Source: Cohnella zeiphila (GTDB lineage Bacteria > Bacillota > Bacilli > Paenibacillales > Paenibacillaceae). Taken from it: DNA of 64,000 nt. A model generated the notes under the pieces. The model was not told the DNA's origin and did not search any database. It was given only the letters and a program-made list of their open reading frames with translations. The position numbers and the translations under genes are program-made. The DNA is taken from contig NZ_JACJVO010000002.1 in NCBI RefSeq assembly GCF_014212055.1, positions 124,001 through 188,000 on the forward strand, read 5' to 3'. Below, in pieces: positions 25,054 through 33,985 of this stretch (its first letter is position 1; the number at the start of each line of letters is the position of its first letter).

Positions 25054-26979
25054 TCAGTTGGGAGCGTCGCCGAGATAGATCCGGATGACGGAGCCTTTCT
25101 CGACCCTGGAGCCCGCGGCCGGGGCTTGGCGGAGCACGGTATCCCCGTTGCCGCTGGCCGACAGCTGGAAGTTCATGTTCATGTCTTCGTACAGATCGGA
25201 TACCGTCTTGCCGACCACGTTCGGAACCGTGACCATCGGCGTTTGCCCGGGCTTGTATTCCTTCGCGATCTGGCCTTCCGGGTTCGGCTTCACGCCCAGA
25301 TAAGGAAGCGCGTCGGCCATGATGTTGCGCACGATCGGCGCGGCGACGACGCCGCCGAACTGAATCCCCTGCGGATTGTCGACCGCCACGTAGACGATCA
25401 GCTTCGGATCGTTCGCCGGGGCGAAACCGATGAACGAGACGATATGCTCGCTGGGAGAGTAGCGGCCGTTCACGACCTTCTGCGCGGTCCCCGTCTTGCC
25501 GCCGACGCGGTAGCCGTCGAGGAACGCGCCGCCGCCGGTTCCTTGCGCCACGACGCTCTCGAGCGCCTCGCGCACCTGCTTCGACGTCTCGGGCGAGATG
25601 ACCTGCCGGACGACTTCCGGCTGCACGTCCTGGAGAACCATGCCCGTCTCCGGCTGAATCCACTGCTTGGCGACGTGCGGCGTCAGCAGCTTGCCGCCGT
25701 TGATCGCCGCCGATACCGCCGTAATCTGCTGGATCGGCGTGACCGACACCCCTTGGCCGAAGGCGGTCGTCGCCAGCTCCACCGGGCCGACCTGGCTCGG
25801 CTTGAACAGAATGCCTTTGGACTCGCCGCTTAAGTCGATGCCCGTCTTCTGTCCGAAGCCGAAATCCTTGATGTATTGGAACAGCGTGTCTTTGCCCAGC
25901 CTCTGACCGAGCGCCACGAAGCCGGGGTTGCACGAATTCTCGACGACTTCGAGGAACGACTGGCTGCCGTGGCCGCCGCCCTTCCAGCAGCGAAGCCTCG
26001 CGCCCGCCACTTCCGTATAGCCGGGATCATAGAAAAACTCGTTTTTGAGATCGACTTTCTTTTCCTGCAGCGCCGCCGACAGCGTAATGATCTTGAACGT
26101 GGAACCGGGCTCGTACGTCATCCAGATCGGCAAATTCCGGTTGTACACCTTCGGATCGGCCTGCTGGTAATTGGCCGGCTCGAACGTCGGGCGGCTGGCC
26201 ATGGCGAGCACTTCGCCGGTGTTCGGGTCCATCGCGATGGCGATGGCGTCGTCCGGCTGGTACTGGAGCATCGCCTGGTCCAGCTCGCGCTCCACGATCG
26301 ACTGGACCTTCTGGTCGATCGTCAGCTTCAGCGTCAAGCCGTCGCGCGGCGGCACGTACTTCTCCGACGAATCCGGCATTTGCCGGCCGGCCGCGTCGGT
26401 CAGGAAGTTGACGTTGCCCCGGATTCCCTCGAGCAGATCGTTGTACTTCAGCTCGACGCCGTTTAGTCCGTCGTCATAGCCCGTAAAGCCGAGAATGTTC
26501 GCCGCCAGGCTCTGGTAGGGATAGTAGCGCTTGCTGTCATCCGCGACGAAGATGCCCGGCAGCTTCAAGTCGCGGACCTGCTGGGCCAGCTCGGTGGTGA
26601 TCCTCCGGCCGCCCGGCTGCAGCTTCACGCTGCTCTCCTTCTTGGATAATTGACCGTACAGCTTGTCTGCCGTCATGCCGAGCAGCGGCGCGAGCTTGGC
26701 CGCTTCTCCTCGCGGATCCTTCACCTGCGCGGGAATCGCGTACAGCGTCGGCGTGCTGACGTTGTACGCCAGCTTGACGCCGTTGCGGTCTACGATGTCG
26801 CCGCGTTTGGCTTCGAACACGATATTTCTTCGCCATGAATCTTCCGCGAGCTGCGAGAGCTTGCCGCCGATCCACAACTGCACGTAGCCGAGCCGGAATA
26901 CGAGAAAACCGAAAGCGATCACGACGCCGACAAGTAAGATGAATAACCGTCTGCGCACGGTAACTTGCGATATTTTCAC
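25054..26979 (-). CDS. spoVD: Class B penicillin-binding protein, SpoVD type (one PASTA domain)
   Basis: A protein of 641 residues. It has one N-terminal membrane segment (about 10-30), a dimerisation domain beginning RGDIVDRNG, and a transpeptidase domain with STFK (nucleophile), SCN and KTGTAQ. A single PASTA domain (MVTVPNVVGKTVSDLYEDM ...) closes the protein. With the neighbouring larger PBP2B-like gene this mirrors the Bacillus pbpB-spoVD pair, where SpoVD makes spore cortex with SpoVE. The exact division of labour here is inferred from gene order and PASTA count. Confidence 0.88.
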   Translation of the reverse strand: MKISQVTVRRRLFILLVGVVIAFGFLVFRLGYVQLWIGGKLSQLAEDSWRRNIVFEAKRGDIVDRNGVKLAYNVSTPTLYAIPAQVKDPRGEAAKLAPLLGMTADKLYGQLSKKESSVKLQPGGRRITTELAQQVRDLKLPGIFVADDSKRYYPYQSLAANILGFTGYDDGLNGVELKYNDLLEGIRGNVNFLTDAAGRQMPDSSEKYVPPRDGLTLKLTIDQKVQSIVERELDQAMLQYQPDDAIAIAMDPNTGEVLAMASRPTFEPANYQQADPKVYNRNLPIWMTYEPGSTFKIITLSAALQEKKVDLKNEFFYDPGYTEVAGARLRCWKGGGHGSQSFLEVVENSCNPGFVALGQRLGKDTLFQYIKDFGFGQKTGIDLSGESKGILFKPSQVGPVELATTAFGQGVSVTPIQQITAVSAAINGGKLLTPHVAKQWIQPETGMVLQDVQPEVVRQVISPETSKQVREALESVVAQGTGGGAFLDGYRVGGKTGTAQKVVNGRYSPSEHIVSFIGFAPANDPKLIVYVAVDNPQGIQFGGVVAAPIVRNIMADALPYLGVKPNPEGQIAKEYKPGQTPMVTVPNVVGKTVSDLYEDMNMNFQLSASGNGDTVLRQAPAAGSRVEKGSVIRIYLGDAPN

Positions 26980-27069
26980 GCGCGTGCCCCCTTCCCGTCA
27001 GCAGCGGAACGAGCTTGTACCGCTTCATTCCAAGCTATTCGGGTCGGGGGCTCGTTAGAACCTATCCTA

Positions 27070-29400
27070 CTAATCTCCGGTAGACTGCGTTTGGTCAGAT
27101 TGCGTTTGATCCGGCTTGTTCGCGTCGGTCGATTCTTCATCCCCGGAGCTGCCGGTGTCGCCGTCCTTGCCGCCGCTATCGGCGCCGCTTCCGGAATCGT
27201 CGGCCGTGTCGACCTTCTCTCCCGGAGGCGCCAGCGTCAGCTTCACGGTCAGTTGGCCGTTCGTCTTCGACGATGTCTGAGAGGCGACGTAGCCTTCGCC
27301 TTCGGTCTGACAAGACGCGCCCATGAGCGAGCACATCTCCAGCGCGTCGCGCAGCGACATGCCGGTCAGATCCGGCACGCTGTCGACCGACTTCTCGGTG
27401 ATCAGGTAGATTGTCTGCGACGTCGGAAGCACGCTCCCCCCTTTGGGAAGCTGCTGCAGCACCTTGCTTCCGCCGCCGATCACCTCGACGCCGAAGGACT
27501 TTCCGGTCAGCTCGGCCTTGGCGGCGTCGACCGCTTTTCCGGATACGTCCGGCACGCTGGCCGTGACCGGCGCCGGCGTCGCCGAAGCGTCGTCCTCCTG
27601 CTTCTTGTCGTCGCTTTTCGTATTCTCGTCAAGCTTCGGCAGCACGCCGAGATGGAGCAGCGACTGCTGCATGATCGACTTGAAGACCGGGCCCGCGACG
27701 GCGCCGCCGCCCGCATCGGGGACGTCCGGCTGGTCGATGAGAATGTAAAGGACGATCTTCGGATCTTCGACCGGCGCGTAGCCGATAAAGGAGACGACGT
27801 ATTTGTCCTTGGAATATTCCCCGTTGATGACGACCTGCGCCGTCCCCGTCTTGCCCGCGATCCGGTAGCCGGGAATATAGGCCGTCCGTCCGGTGCCGAT
27901 CTTCTGGTCGCTGACGACCTGTTCGAGATAATCGCCTGCCTGGCGCGACGTATCCGCCGAGATGACTTGACGGATCGCTTTCGGCTGCGTCACCGTCTTC
28001 TCGCCGGTCTTCGGATCGGTCACCGAGCGGATCAGATGCGGCTCCATCAGTCTGCCGCCGTTGGCCACGGCCGCCACGGCCGCCACCTGCTGAATCGGCG
28101 TCACCTGCACCTTGCCCTGACCGAAAGCGGCGGTCGCCACTTCTGACGGGTATTGAAATGTAATCGCGCCTGACACTTCTCCTGCCAGCTCGATCCCCGT
28201 CTTCTGCCCGAAGCCGAAGTTGTCGATGTACTGCCGCAGCTTATCCTTGCCCAACATTTCGTAGCCCAGATGAACGAAAGCGACGTTACTGGAGTGCTTG
28301 AGGCCATCCAAATACGAAATCGTGCCCCAACCGACATTGTTGGAATCGCGGATGGTCGCACCCGGCACATGGATGTTGCCGGATTTGTAAGTAGCGTTCG
28401 GGTCGAATTTCCCTTCCTGAATGGCCGCGGCCAGCGTCACGATCTTGAAGGTCGAACCCGGCTCGTAGACCGACTGGATCGCGTCGTTTTTGAACGAATC
28501 CGGCTTATAGGACCAGTAGCTGTTCGGGTTGAAATCCGGCAGGCTGACCATGCCGAGAATGTCCATCGTCTTCGGATCGGCTGCGATGGCGGTGGCGCTG
28601 ACCGGATGATACTTGTCGTAAGCATCGCGCAGCGCCTGTTCCATATAGAACTGGATATCCTTGTCGATCGTCAGTTCGACGTTTTTGCCGTCCACCGGCT
28701 GTTTGACATCGACCGTTCCGTTCGGAAGCTGGGTGCGGATGCCGTCTTTTTCGTACGTAATTTTGCCGGCTTGCCCTTGCAGGTCCGCGTTCATCGTCTT
28801 CTCGACGCCCATGACCGCCTTCCCGTCTTTGTCCACGTATCCGAGAATTTGGGACGCCAGCGATTGGTTCGGATAATAGCGTTTCTGCCCTTCCTCGAAG
28901 TAGAGGCCGATGTCGTTCTCGTTCGTCTGCTTCTCCAACTCGTCCCGGAACGTCATCAGATGCTGGGCCACTTCCTTGTCGATCTTCCAGCCTTCCGGAT
29001 TGAGTTCGCGCTGATCGTAAAAAGTGCCGTCCTTCTTCTTCGCGTTAATCGCGTCGCGAACCTCGTTCTCCGGCTTGTTCAACACCAGATGAATCTTCGA
29101 GACGATCTGATCGAGCAGCCGCCACTCCGGATGTTCGGAGTTCAATTGGTTAATGATTTTCGGGCTGACGGCCACCGTGTAGGCGTCCGTATCGGCGGCG
29201 AGCACTTTCCCGTTGCGGTCGGTAATCGTTCCCCGTTCCTGCGGCAGCGGCTTGCTCGTAATCCACGTCTGGCGAGCCTGATCGGCCCAGAACGACGCGT
29301 GGGCGACCTGAACCCAATAGATTCGGCCGAATAAACCGAGAAAAAGGAGGGTTAATAACCCTCCCAGCAGTAGCGTTCGTACTTTGATTCGTTTCGTCAT
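27070..29400 (-). CDS. pbpB: Class B penicillin-binding protein 2B-like (septal transpeptidase)
   Basis: A protein of 776 residues. Membrane anchor at about 9-28, dimerisation domain from RGTITDRNG, transpeptidase motifs STFK, SSN and KTGTAQ, then two PASTA domains (about 600-720). It ends in an unusual acidic Ser/Asp/Gly/Thr-rich tail of about 45 residues. Septal PBP2B pairs with FtsW and needs FtsL/DivIB; it lies directly after ftsL. A linker before the PASTA domains is rich in K, D and E. Confidence 0.9.
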   Translation of the reverse strand: MTKRIKVRTLLLGGLLTLLFLGLFGRIYWVQVAHASFWADQARQTWITSKPLPQERGTITDRNGKVLAADTDAYTVAVSPKIINQLNSEHPEWRLLDQIVSKIHLVLNKPENEVRDAINAKKKDGTFYDQRELNPEGWKIDKEVAQHLMTFRDELEKQTNENDIGLYFEEGQKRYYPNQSLASQILGYVDKDGKAVMGVEKTMNADLQGQAGKITYEKDGIRTQLPNGTVDVKQPVDGKNVELTIDKDIQFYMEQALRDAYDKYHPVSATAIAADPKTMDILGMVSLPDFNPNSYWSYKPDSFKNDAIQSVYEPGSTFKIVTLAAAIQEGKFDPNATYKSGNIHVPGATIRDSNNVGWGTISYLDGLKHSSNVAFVHLGYEMLGKDKLRQYIDNFGFGQKTGIELAGEVSGAITFQYPSEVATAAFGQGKVQVTPIQQVAAVAAVANGGRLMEPHLIRSVTDPKTGEKTVTQPKAIRQVISADTSRQAGDYLEQVVSDQKIGTGRTAYIPGYRIAGKTGTAQVVINGEYSKDKYVVSFIGYAPVEDPKIVLYILIDQPDVPDAGGGAVAGPVFKSIMQQSLLHLGVLPKLDENTKSDDKKQEDDASATPAPVTASVPDVSGKAVDAAKAELTGKSFGVEVIGGGSKVLQQLPKGGSVLPTSQTIYLITEKSVDSVPDLTGMSLRDALEMCSLMGASCQTEGEGYVASQTSSKTNGQLTVKLTLAPPGEKVDTADDSGSGADSGGKDGDTGSSGDEESTDANKPDQTQSDQTQSTGD

Positions 29401-29425
29401 GATAAATCGTCCCCTTTCCCCTGAA

Positions 29426-29827
29426 CTACGGCTGCTGGGACGTGCCGGAGGAGGATCCGGACGGGGACAGAGTGATCGGCGTTTGGTTGAGCGGCTGCAA
29501 TCCGTAGCTGAGAGCCTTCTCCCGAATGACGGCGGGGTCTTTCAGCTGGTCGATCTGGCGCTGAAGCTCTTTGGAGTCGTCGACGAGCTTCTCGTAATCG
29601 GATTGGGTCGTTTGAATATCCCGATTTAATTGATAGAGTCCCGCATAACGGTAAATGATCAAGCTGGCCACGGCAACGAACACGAATACGGTGAGCAAAT
29701 AGAGCAGCTTCTCGCCGACCGGAATCGAACGGCGGCGCGGCGACGGCGACGGCTGCGACGAGCGGCGCTTCTCCGGGTCCTTCGTCTTCTGTTCCGGACG
29801 CAGCGCCAGGTTGCCATAGTATTGCAT
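29426..29827 (-). CDS. ftsL: Cell division protein FtsL
   Basis: About 133 residues: a basic, Ser/Pro-rich cytoplasmic tail (to about 38), one membrane segment (LLYLLTVFVFVAVASLIIY), then a periplasmic coiled coil (LNRDIQTTQSDYEKLVDDSKEL) and a Ser/Pro-rich end. FtsL is recognised by topology and position. The ATG at 29827 shares one base with the rsmH stop (TGATG), and GGGGGAG lies upstream, so translation is coupled to rsmH. Confidence 0.88.
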   Translation of the reverse strand: MQYYGNLALRPEQKTKDPEKRRSSQPSPSPRRRSIPVGEKLLYLLTVFVFVAVASLIIYRYAGLYQLNRDIQTTQSDYEKLVDDSKELQRQIDQLKDPAVIREKALSYGLQPLNQTPITLSPSGSSSGTSQQP

Positions 29828-30807
29828 CAATCATTCTCCCCCTTGCGTTCCTCGATTTTTTCAGCGATTCTCAATTTGGCGGACCTTGCCCGGTTGTTTG
29901 CTTCCAATTCCCGCTCGGACGGCAAGATCGGCTTACGGGGCGTCAGCCGGAGCCGGCCGTCTCCTCCCCCGCAGACGCATACCGGAAAGTCCGGCGGGCA
30001 GCGGCACGAAGCGACCTCGGCCGCGAACGTCTCTTTGCAGATGCGATCTTCCAGCGAGTGGAACGTAATGACGGCGATCCGGCCGCCCGGCTTCGCGCAT
30101 TCGATCGCCTGCAGAAGCGCTTCGCGAAACGCGCCGAGCTCGTCGTTCACGGCGATGCGGATCGCCTGGAACGTCCGTTTGGCCGGGTGGGGACCCGTCC
30201 TTCTGGCTGCGGCGGGAATGCCGGCCTTGATCAACTCGACGAGCTGGCCCGTCGTCTCGATCGGAGCCGCCGCGCGCGCCTGAACGATCTGCTTGGCGAT
30301 ATTCCGCGCAAACTTTTCTTCCCCGTAATCGCGGATCAGTTCCGCGATCTCCCGTTCCTCCCACTCGTTCACGACGACTTTCGCCGACAGAGGCTGGCTG
30401 CGGTCCATCCGCATGTCCAGCTCCGCGTCGTGATTGTAGCTGAAGCCGCGATCGGCTTCGTCGAGCTGAGGGCTCGACACGCCCAGGTCGAACAGCACGC
30501 CGTCGACCCGGGGCACTCCGTTCTCCTCGGGCACGCCCGCTTGGCGCAGCGCGTCGGTCAGCCACCGGAAGTTGCTTTTCACCAACGTGACGGTATCGCC
30601 GAACGGCTTCAGCCGCTCCCGCGCGTGAGCAAGGGCGGTATCGTCCTGGTCGAGGCCTATCAGCCTGCCCCGACCCGGCGCAAGCCGCGAAGCGATCGCC
30701 TCGCTGTGGCCCGCGCCCCCGAGCGTGCAGTCGACATAAACGCCGTCTTCCTTGACGCGGAGACCCGCGACGGCTTCCTCTTTGAGTACCGTAATATGGT
30801 GAAACAT
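29827..30807 (-). CDS. rsmH: 16S rRNA (cytosine(1402)-N(4))-methyltransferase RsmH
   Basis: A protein of 326 residues. It methylates C1402 of 16S rRNA. The SAM-binding region is [14 protein letters not shown] and [32 protein letters not shown] and [10 protein letters not shown] are family signatures, and the Cys pair region [12 protein letters not shown] is typical. It follows mraZ by 84 bases. Confidence 0.97.
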   Translation of the reverse strand: MFHHITVLKEEAVAGLRVKEDGVYVDCTLGGAGHSEAIASRLAPGRGRLIGLDQDDTALAHARERLKPFGDTVTLVKSNFRWLTDALRQAGVPEENGVPRVDGVLFDLGVSSPQLDEADRGFSYNHDAELDMRMDRSQPLSAKVVVNEWEEREIAELIRDYGEEKFARNIAKQIVQARAAAPIETTGQLVELIKAGIPAAARRTGPHPAKRTFQAIRIAVNDELGAFREALLQAIECAKPGGRIAVITFHSLEDRICKETFAAEVASCRCPPDFPVCVCGGGDGRLRLTPRKPILPSERELEANNRARSAKLRIAEKIEERKGEND

Positions 30808-30891
30808 GCGTTTGCCCTCCCGGCAACCCCTCGGAGTCGTTCTAAGTTGTCTGATCTATAAGTAAGGAATTTGTGAACGAGATTCAAAGTT

Positions 30892-31329
30892 TCAGAAATT
30901 GAAGTCGAAGTCGACCAGCTTCTCGGCAATCTCGTTGAACGATTCCTGAGATTGCTGATTGTACGTCTGCCAGGTCGCCTTGTCCCAAATTTCCACCCGG
31001 TTGGAGACGCCGATCACGATGCAGTCCTTGTCCAGCTTGGCATATTCGCGCAAGTTGCCGGGCACGTTTACCCTTCCCTGCTTATCCCATTCGCATTCGG
31101 ACGCGCCCGAAAAGAAGAAACGGGTAAAAGCCCGGGCGTCGGACTTCATCATGGGAAGCTGCTTCAGCTTCTGTTCGAGAGCGCTCCACTCTTCGCGGGG
31201 GTAGACGAACAAGCAGTTGTCCAAGCCGCGGGTGACGATGAATTCGGTTCCGAGGGCTTCGCGGAATTTCGCGGGGATGATGATCCGTCCTTTATCATCG
31301 ATCGTGTGCTGAAATTCCCCCATAAACAT
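30892..31329 (-). CDS. mraZ: Transcriptional regulator MraZ
   Basis: A protein of 145 residues with two SpoVT/AbrB-like repeats, each carrying the signature ([14 protein letters not shown] near 14-27 and [13 protein letters not shown] near 85-97). MraZ forms a ring and represses its own dcw operon by binding short repeats upstream; three such repeats are visible at 31345-31374. It is first in the operon. Confidence 0.96.
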   Translation of the reverse strand: MFMGEFQHTIDDKGRIIIPAKFREALGTEFIVTRGLDNCLFVYPREEWSALEQKLKQLPMMKSDARAFTRFFFSGASECEWDKQGRVNVPGNLREYAKLDKDCIVIGVSNRVEIWDKATWQTYNQQSQESFNEIAEKLVDFDFNF

Positions 31330-31344
31330 AAGCCCTCTTCACCT

Positions 31345-31374
31345 CCCCCATCTTCCACCACTTTCCCCCACTTT
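31345..31374 (-). promoter_or_regulatory. Three tandem 10-bp MraZ-type boxes
   Basis: On the minus strand AAAGTGGGGG, AAAGTGGTGG and AAGATGGGGG follow each other with no gap, 16-45 bases upstream of the mraZ start. MraZ is known to bind AAAGTGG- or TGGG-type direct repeats spaced by 10 bases. The last repeat runs into the ribosome-binding site region. Confidence 0.8.
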
Positions 31375-31403
31375 GAACCACATAACCAAACTTATTCGCC
31401 CCA

Positions 31404-31436
31404 TAAAATAAAAATCCTGCTCAGAGAGCAGGATTT
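31404..31436 (-). terminator. Terminator of the DUF4349 gene
   Basis: AAATCCTGCT-CTCTG-AGCAGGATTT on the minus strand, followed by TTATTTTAT, 20 bases past the DUF4349 stop. Confidence 0.85.
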
Positions 31437-31456
31437 CCGAAAAATATTTTACGGGA

Positions 31457-32620
31457 TTAACGACCCGAATGGTCGTCGTTCGTCTCCTCCGCGGCGGGTT
31501 CTGCCGGCTCGGGAATAGGGATGTCCGCGCCCGCTCCGCTGCCGGCAATCGCGGCGTTCAGCTGTCTCCGCTTCGCCGCGGCCCGCAGCTTCGCCGCCAT
31601 CCGGCTTCGCCGGATTGCCCATGCGAGCGGAACGCCGATGACGGCAAGGACGAGCAGCACGGGGAGCACGGCTGCCAAGACCGTCAAAATGCCTTCGCCG
31701 ATACGGCCCAGCACGTTCGCGCTGCCAAGCAGCGCATCGCCCAGCCGTCCGCCCAGCGCCTGACGCTTCGCGCCGCTCCCTTCCGCATCCTTTTGCGCCG
31801 TTTCGCCCGCGATTTGAATCAAGGTCAGGTTCACCGTCGAATAAGCGACGTTTTGGTCCAGGTACCGCATGCGGCCCTTGATTTGCTCGATCTCCTGCTG
31901 GACGCTTCCCAGCTCATTCGAGAATTGAACGAGATCGCTTGACTTGGTCGCTTTATCCATGAAGGCGAGCAGCCGGGCCTCGACCGCTTGCTTCGCGTTC
32001 AGACGGGCTTGCAGATCGACATATTCCTCCGTCACGTCGTTGCCTTGAAGCTTCCGCTCGAACCCTTTGTTCGGAACCTGCTTCAAGCGGTCGAGGAACG
32101 AGCTGAACCCGGAAGAGGGCACTTTGATGACGTAGGTGGCGCCGATCTCGTCTCCGTTTTTGGTGTCGGCATACTTCACGATAAAGCCCAGACTCTGCTC
32201 GATCGCGCCGCTGATCCGGTCCTGCGCTTCGCTTGCGTCTTCCGCCTTCAGCGTCACGTCGGCGGTGTAGACCATCTTACGGTTGAATCCGGCGCCGTCA
32301 TCCGCGAACGCGCCGATCCCCGAATCGACGGACGATCCCAAAGACTCCTCCGATGCAAGCGGTTTCGAATCGGCGTTCGCGGCGGAGGCGTCGCTTGCCG
32401 AGCCCGAGGTCGATCCGGAGGCAGGTTTGCTGTCGCCGAAAGCCACGGACAACGACTCGCTCTTCGCCTCGTTAGCCGCAGCGGCCGGCGCTGCTTGATC
32501 GGCCGCCGGCGCCGCCGCCGAATCGTCGTTGTCCGACCCGGACGAACAGGCCGCCAGCATGAACGTCAGCCACAACGCCAGCACCGCGAGAAACGCAAGC
32601 TTGTTCCTTTTCCCCTTCAT
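31457..32620 (-). CDS. DUF4349 lipoprotein with C-terminal membrane segment
   Basis: About 387 residues. The N-terminus ends in LAAC (lipobox, Cys about 25), so it is a secreted lipoprotein. Residues 30-110 are an Ala/Ser/Asp-rich linker; the conserved DUF4349 part follows (RKMVYTADVTLKAEDASEAQDRISGAI, then a coiled coil with LGSVQQEIEQIKGRMRYLDQ), then one membrane segment (LTVLAAVLPVLLVLAVIGVPLAW) and a basic cytoplasmic tail. Function is unknown; the layout suggests an envelope sensor or structural protein. The open frame extends far upstream, but RBS GGGGGA and the signal sequence fix the ATG at 32620. Confidence 0.88.
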   Translation of the reverse strand: MKGKRNKLAFLAVLALWLTFMLAACSSGSDNDDSAAAPAADQAAPAAAANEAKSESLSVAFGDSKPASGSTSGSASDASAANADSKPLASEESLGSSVDSGIGAFADDGAGFNRKMVYTADVTLKAEDASEAQDRISGAIEQSLGFIVKYADTKNGDEIGATYVIKVPSSGFSSFLDRLKQVPNKGFERKLQGNDVTEEYVDLQARLNAKQAVEARLLAFMDKATKSSDLVQFSNELGSVQQEIEQIKGRMRYLDQNVAYSTVNLTLIQIAGETAQKDAEGSGAKRQALGGRLGDALLGSANVLGRIGEGILTVLAAVLPVLLVLAVIGVPLAWAIRRSRMAAKLRAAAKRRQLNAAIAGSGAGADIPIPEPAEPAAEETNDDHSGR

Positions 32621-32697
32621 ATGAAAAATCCCCCTTATTGGATATCTAAATCCAATAACGGGGAATTTCAGGTAAAAGTTGCAGATGTTCGAATAAT

Positions 32698-33960
32698 TTA
32701 ATGGGCCGCCCAGCTGGCCAAATACGTCCTCTGCTGTTCGCTCAGCGAGTCGATCGTAATGCCGAGCGAAGCAAGCTTCGTACGGGCCACTTGTTCGTCC
32801 AGCTCGTACGGAACGTTGACGACGCGATTGCCGATCGCGGCGTAATTCTCGTTCACATACCGGAGAGAAAGAGCCTGCAGCGCGAACGTCATGTCCATAA
32901 TCTCGGCAGGATGCCCATCCCCGGCGGCCAAGTTGACGAGGCGCCCTTCGGCCAGCACGTAGATGCGGCGTCCGTCTTTCAGCAGGTACTCTTCGATGTT
33001 CCGGCGCACGGTGCGCTTGGAGGAAGACATGGCCTCCAGCTCGACCAGATTGACTTCGACGTCGAAGTGGCCGGCGTTGGACAGAATCGCTCCATCCTTC
33101 ATCTTGGCGATGTGCGCGCCGGTGATGACATCGCGGTTGCCGGTGACCGTCACGAAGAAATCCCCGCGTTCCGCGGCGTCCGCCATCGACAATACCGTGA
33201 AGCCGTCCATGTAGGCCTCGACCGCCTTGATCGCGTCGACCTCGGTGACGACCACGTTCGCGCCGAGTCCTTTTGCGCGCATGGCGACTCCTTTGCCGCA
33301 CCAGCCGTAGCCGTTCACGACGACCGTCTTGCCCGCTACGATCAGGTTCGTCGTCCGGTTGATGCCGTCCCAGACCGATTGTCCCGTTCCGTAACGATTG
33401 TCGAACAAATATTTGCAATAAGCGTCGTTGACCGCGACCATCGGAAAATTCAGCGAGCCTTCCTTATCCATCGCCTTGAGGCGCAAAATGCCGGTCGTCG
33501 TCTCCTCCGCCCCGCCGCGAACGTTCGGCAGCAGGTCCCGCCGTTCCGTGTGCAGGATGGTCACCAAATCCCCGCCGTCGTCAATGATCAGGTCCGGCTT
33601 CGTCTCCACCGTCTTGACCAGCAGGTCGTGATATTCCTCCGCGCTCGGGTTGTACTTGGCGTAAACGGCGATCCCGTCCTCCGCCAGCGCCGCGCAGACA
33701 TCGTCCTGCGTGGACAGCGGATTGCTGCCGGTAATCGCCACCTCTGCTCCTCCGGCCTGCACGACTTTGGCCAGATAGGCCGTTTTCGCTTCCAGATGCA
33801 GCGAGATAGCGACCCGCAGGCCTTTGAACGGCTGCTCCCGCTCGAATTGCTCGCGGATGCTGTTCAGCACCGGCATATGCGCCTGGGCCCAATCGATCTT
33901 CAGCTTGCCTTCCGGCGCCAAAGACGGGTCTTTAATGATGCTCGTAAGCGATGTTCTCAT
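32698..33960 (-). CDS. ahcY: Adenosylhomocysteinase
   Basis: A protein of 420 residues that hydrolyses S-adenosylhomocysteine to adenosine and homocysteine. The NAD-binding motif is GYGWCGKGVAMRAKGLGANV; VPYELDEQVA is near the C-terminus. The C-terminus ends ...YLASW without the K-Y tail of eukaryotic enzymes, as in archaeal/thermophile-type SAHH. This single-step route replaces or adds to the Pfs/LuxS route common in Bacillus. It starts 25 bases after bshC; no SAM-type riboswitch precedes it. Confidence 0.96.
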   Translation of the reverse strand: MRTSLTSIIKDPSLAPEGKLKIDWAQAHMPVLNSIREQFEREQPFKGLRVAISLHLEAKTAYLAKVVQAGGAEVAITGSNPLSTQDDVCAALAEDGIAVYAKYNPSAEEYHDLLVKTVETKPDLIIDDGGDLVTILHTERRDLLPNVRGGAEETTTGILRLKAMDKEGSLNFPMVAVNDAYCKYLFDNRYGTGQSVWDGINRTTNLIVAGKTVVVNGYGWCGKGVAMRAKGLGANVVVTEVDAIKAVEAYMDGFTVLSMADAAERGDFFVTVTGNRDVITGAHIAKMKDGAILSNAGHFDVEVNLVELEAMSSSKRTVRRNIEEYLLKDGRRIYVLAEGRLVNLAAGDGHPAEIMDMTFALQALSLRYVNENYAAIGNRVVNVPYELDEQVARTKLASLGITIDSLSEQQRTYLASWAAH

Positions 33961-33985
33961 CTTGATCTCCTTCCCTTCTCCACCC

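Noticed and set aside
11399-30807. Many long plus-strand open frames across the dcw cluster
   Set aside because: They are GC-rich antisense shadows of well-identified mur/fts genes, without ribosome-binding sites or family motifs.
31457-33418. 653-residue protein upstream-extended from the DUF4349 gene
   Set aside because: The extension overlaps ahcY in another frame; signal peptide and ribosome-binding site fix the start at 32620.
33961-33985. SAM or SAH riboswitch for ahcY
   Set aside because: Only 25 bases separate ahcY from bshC and no aptamer core is visible there.
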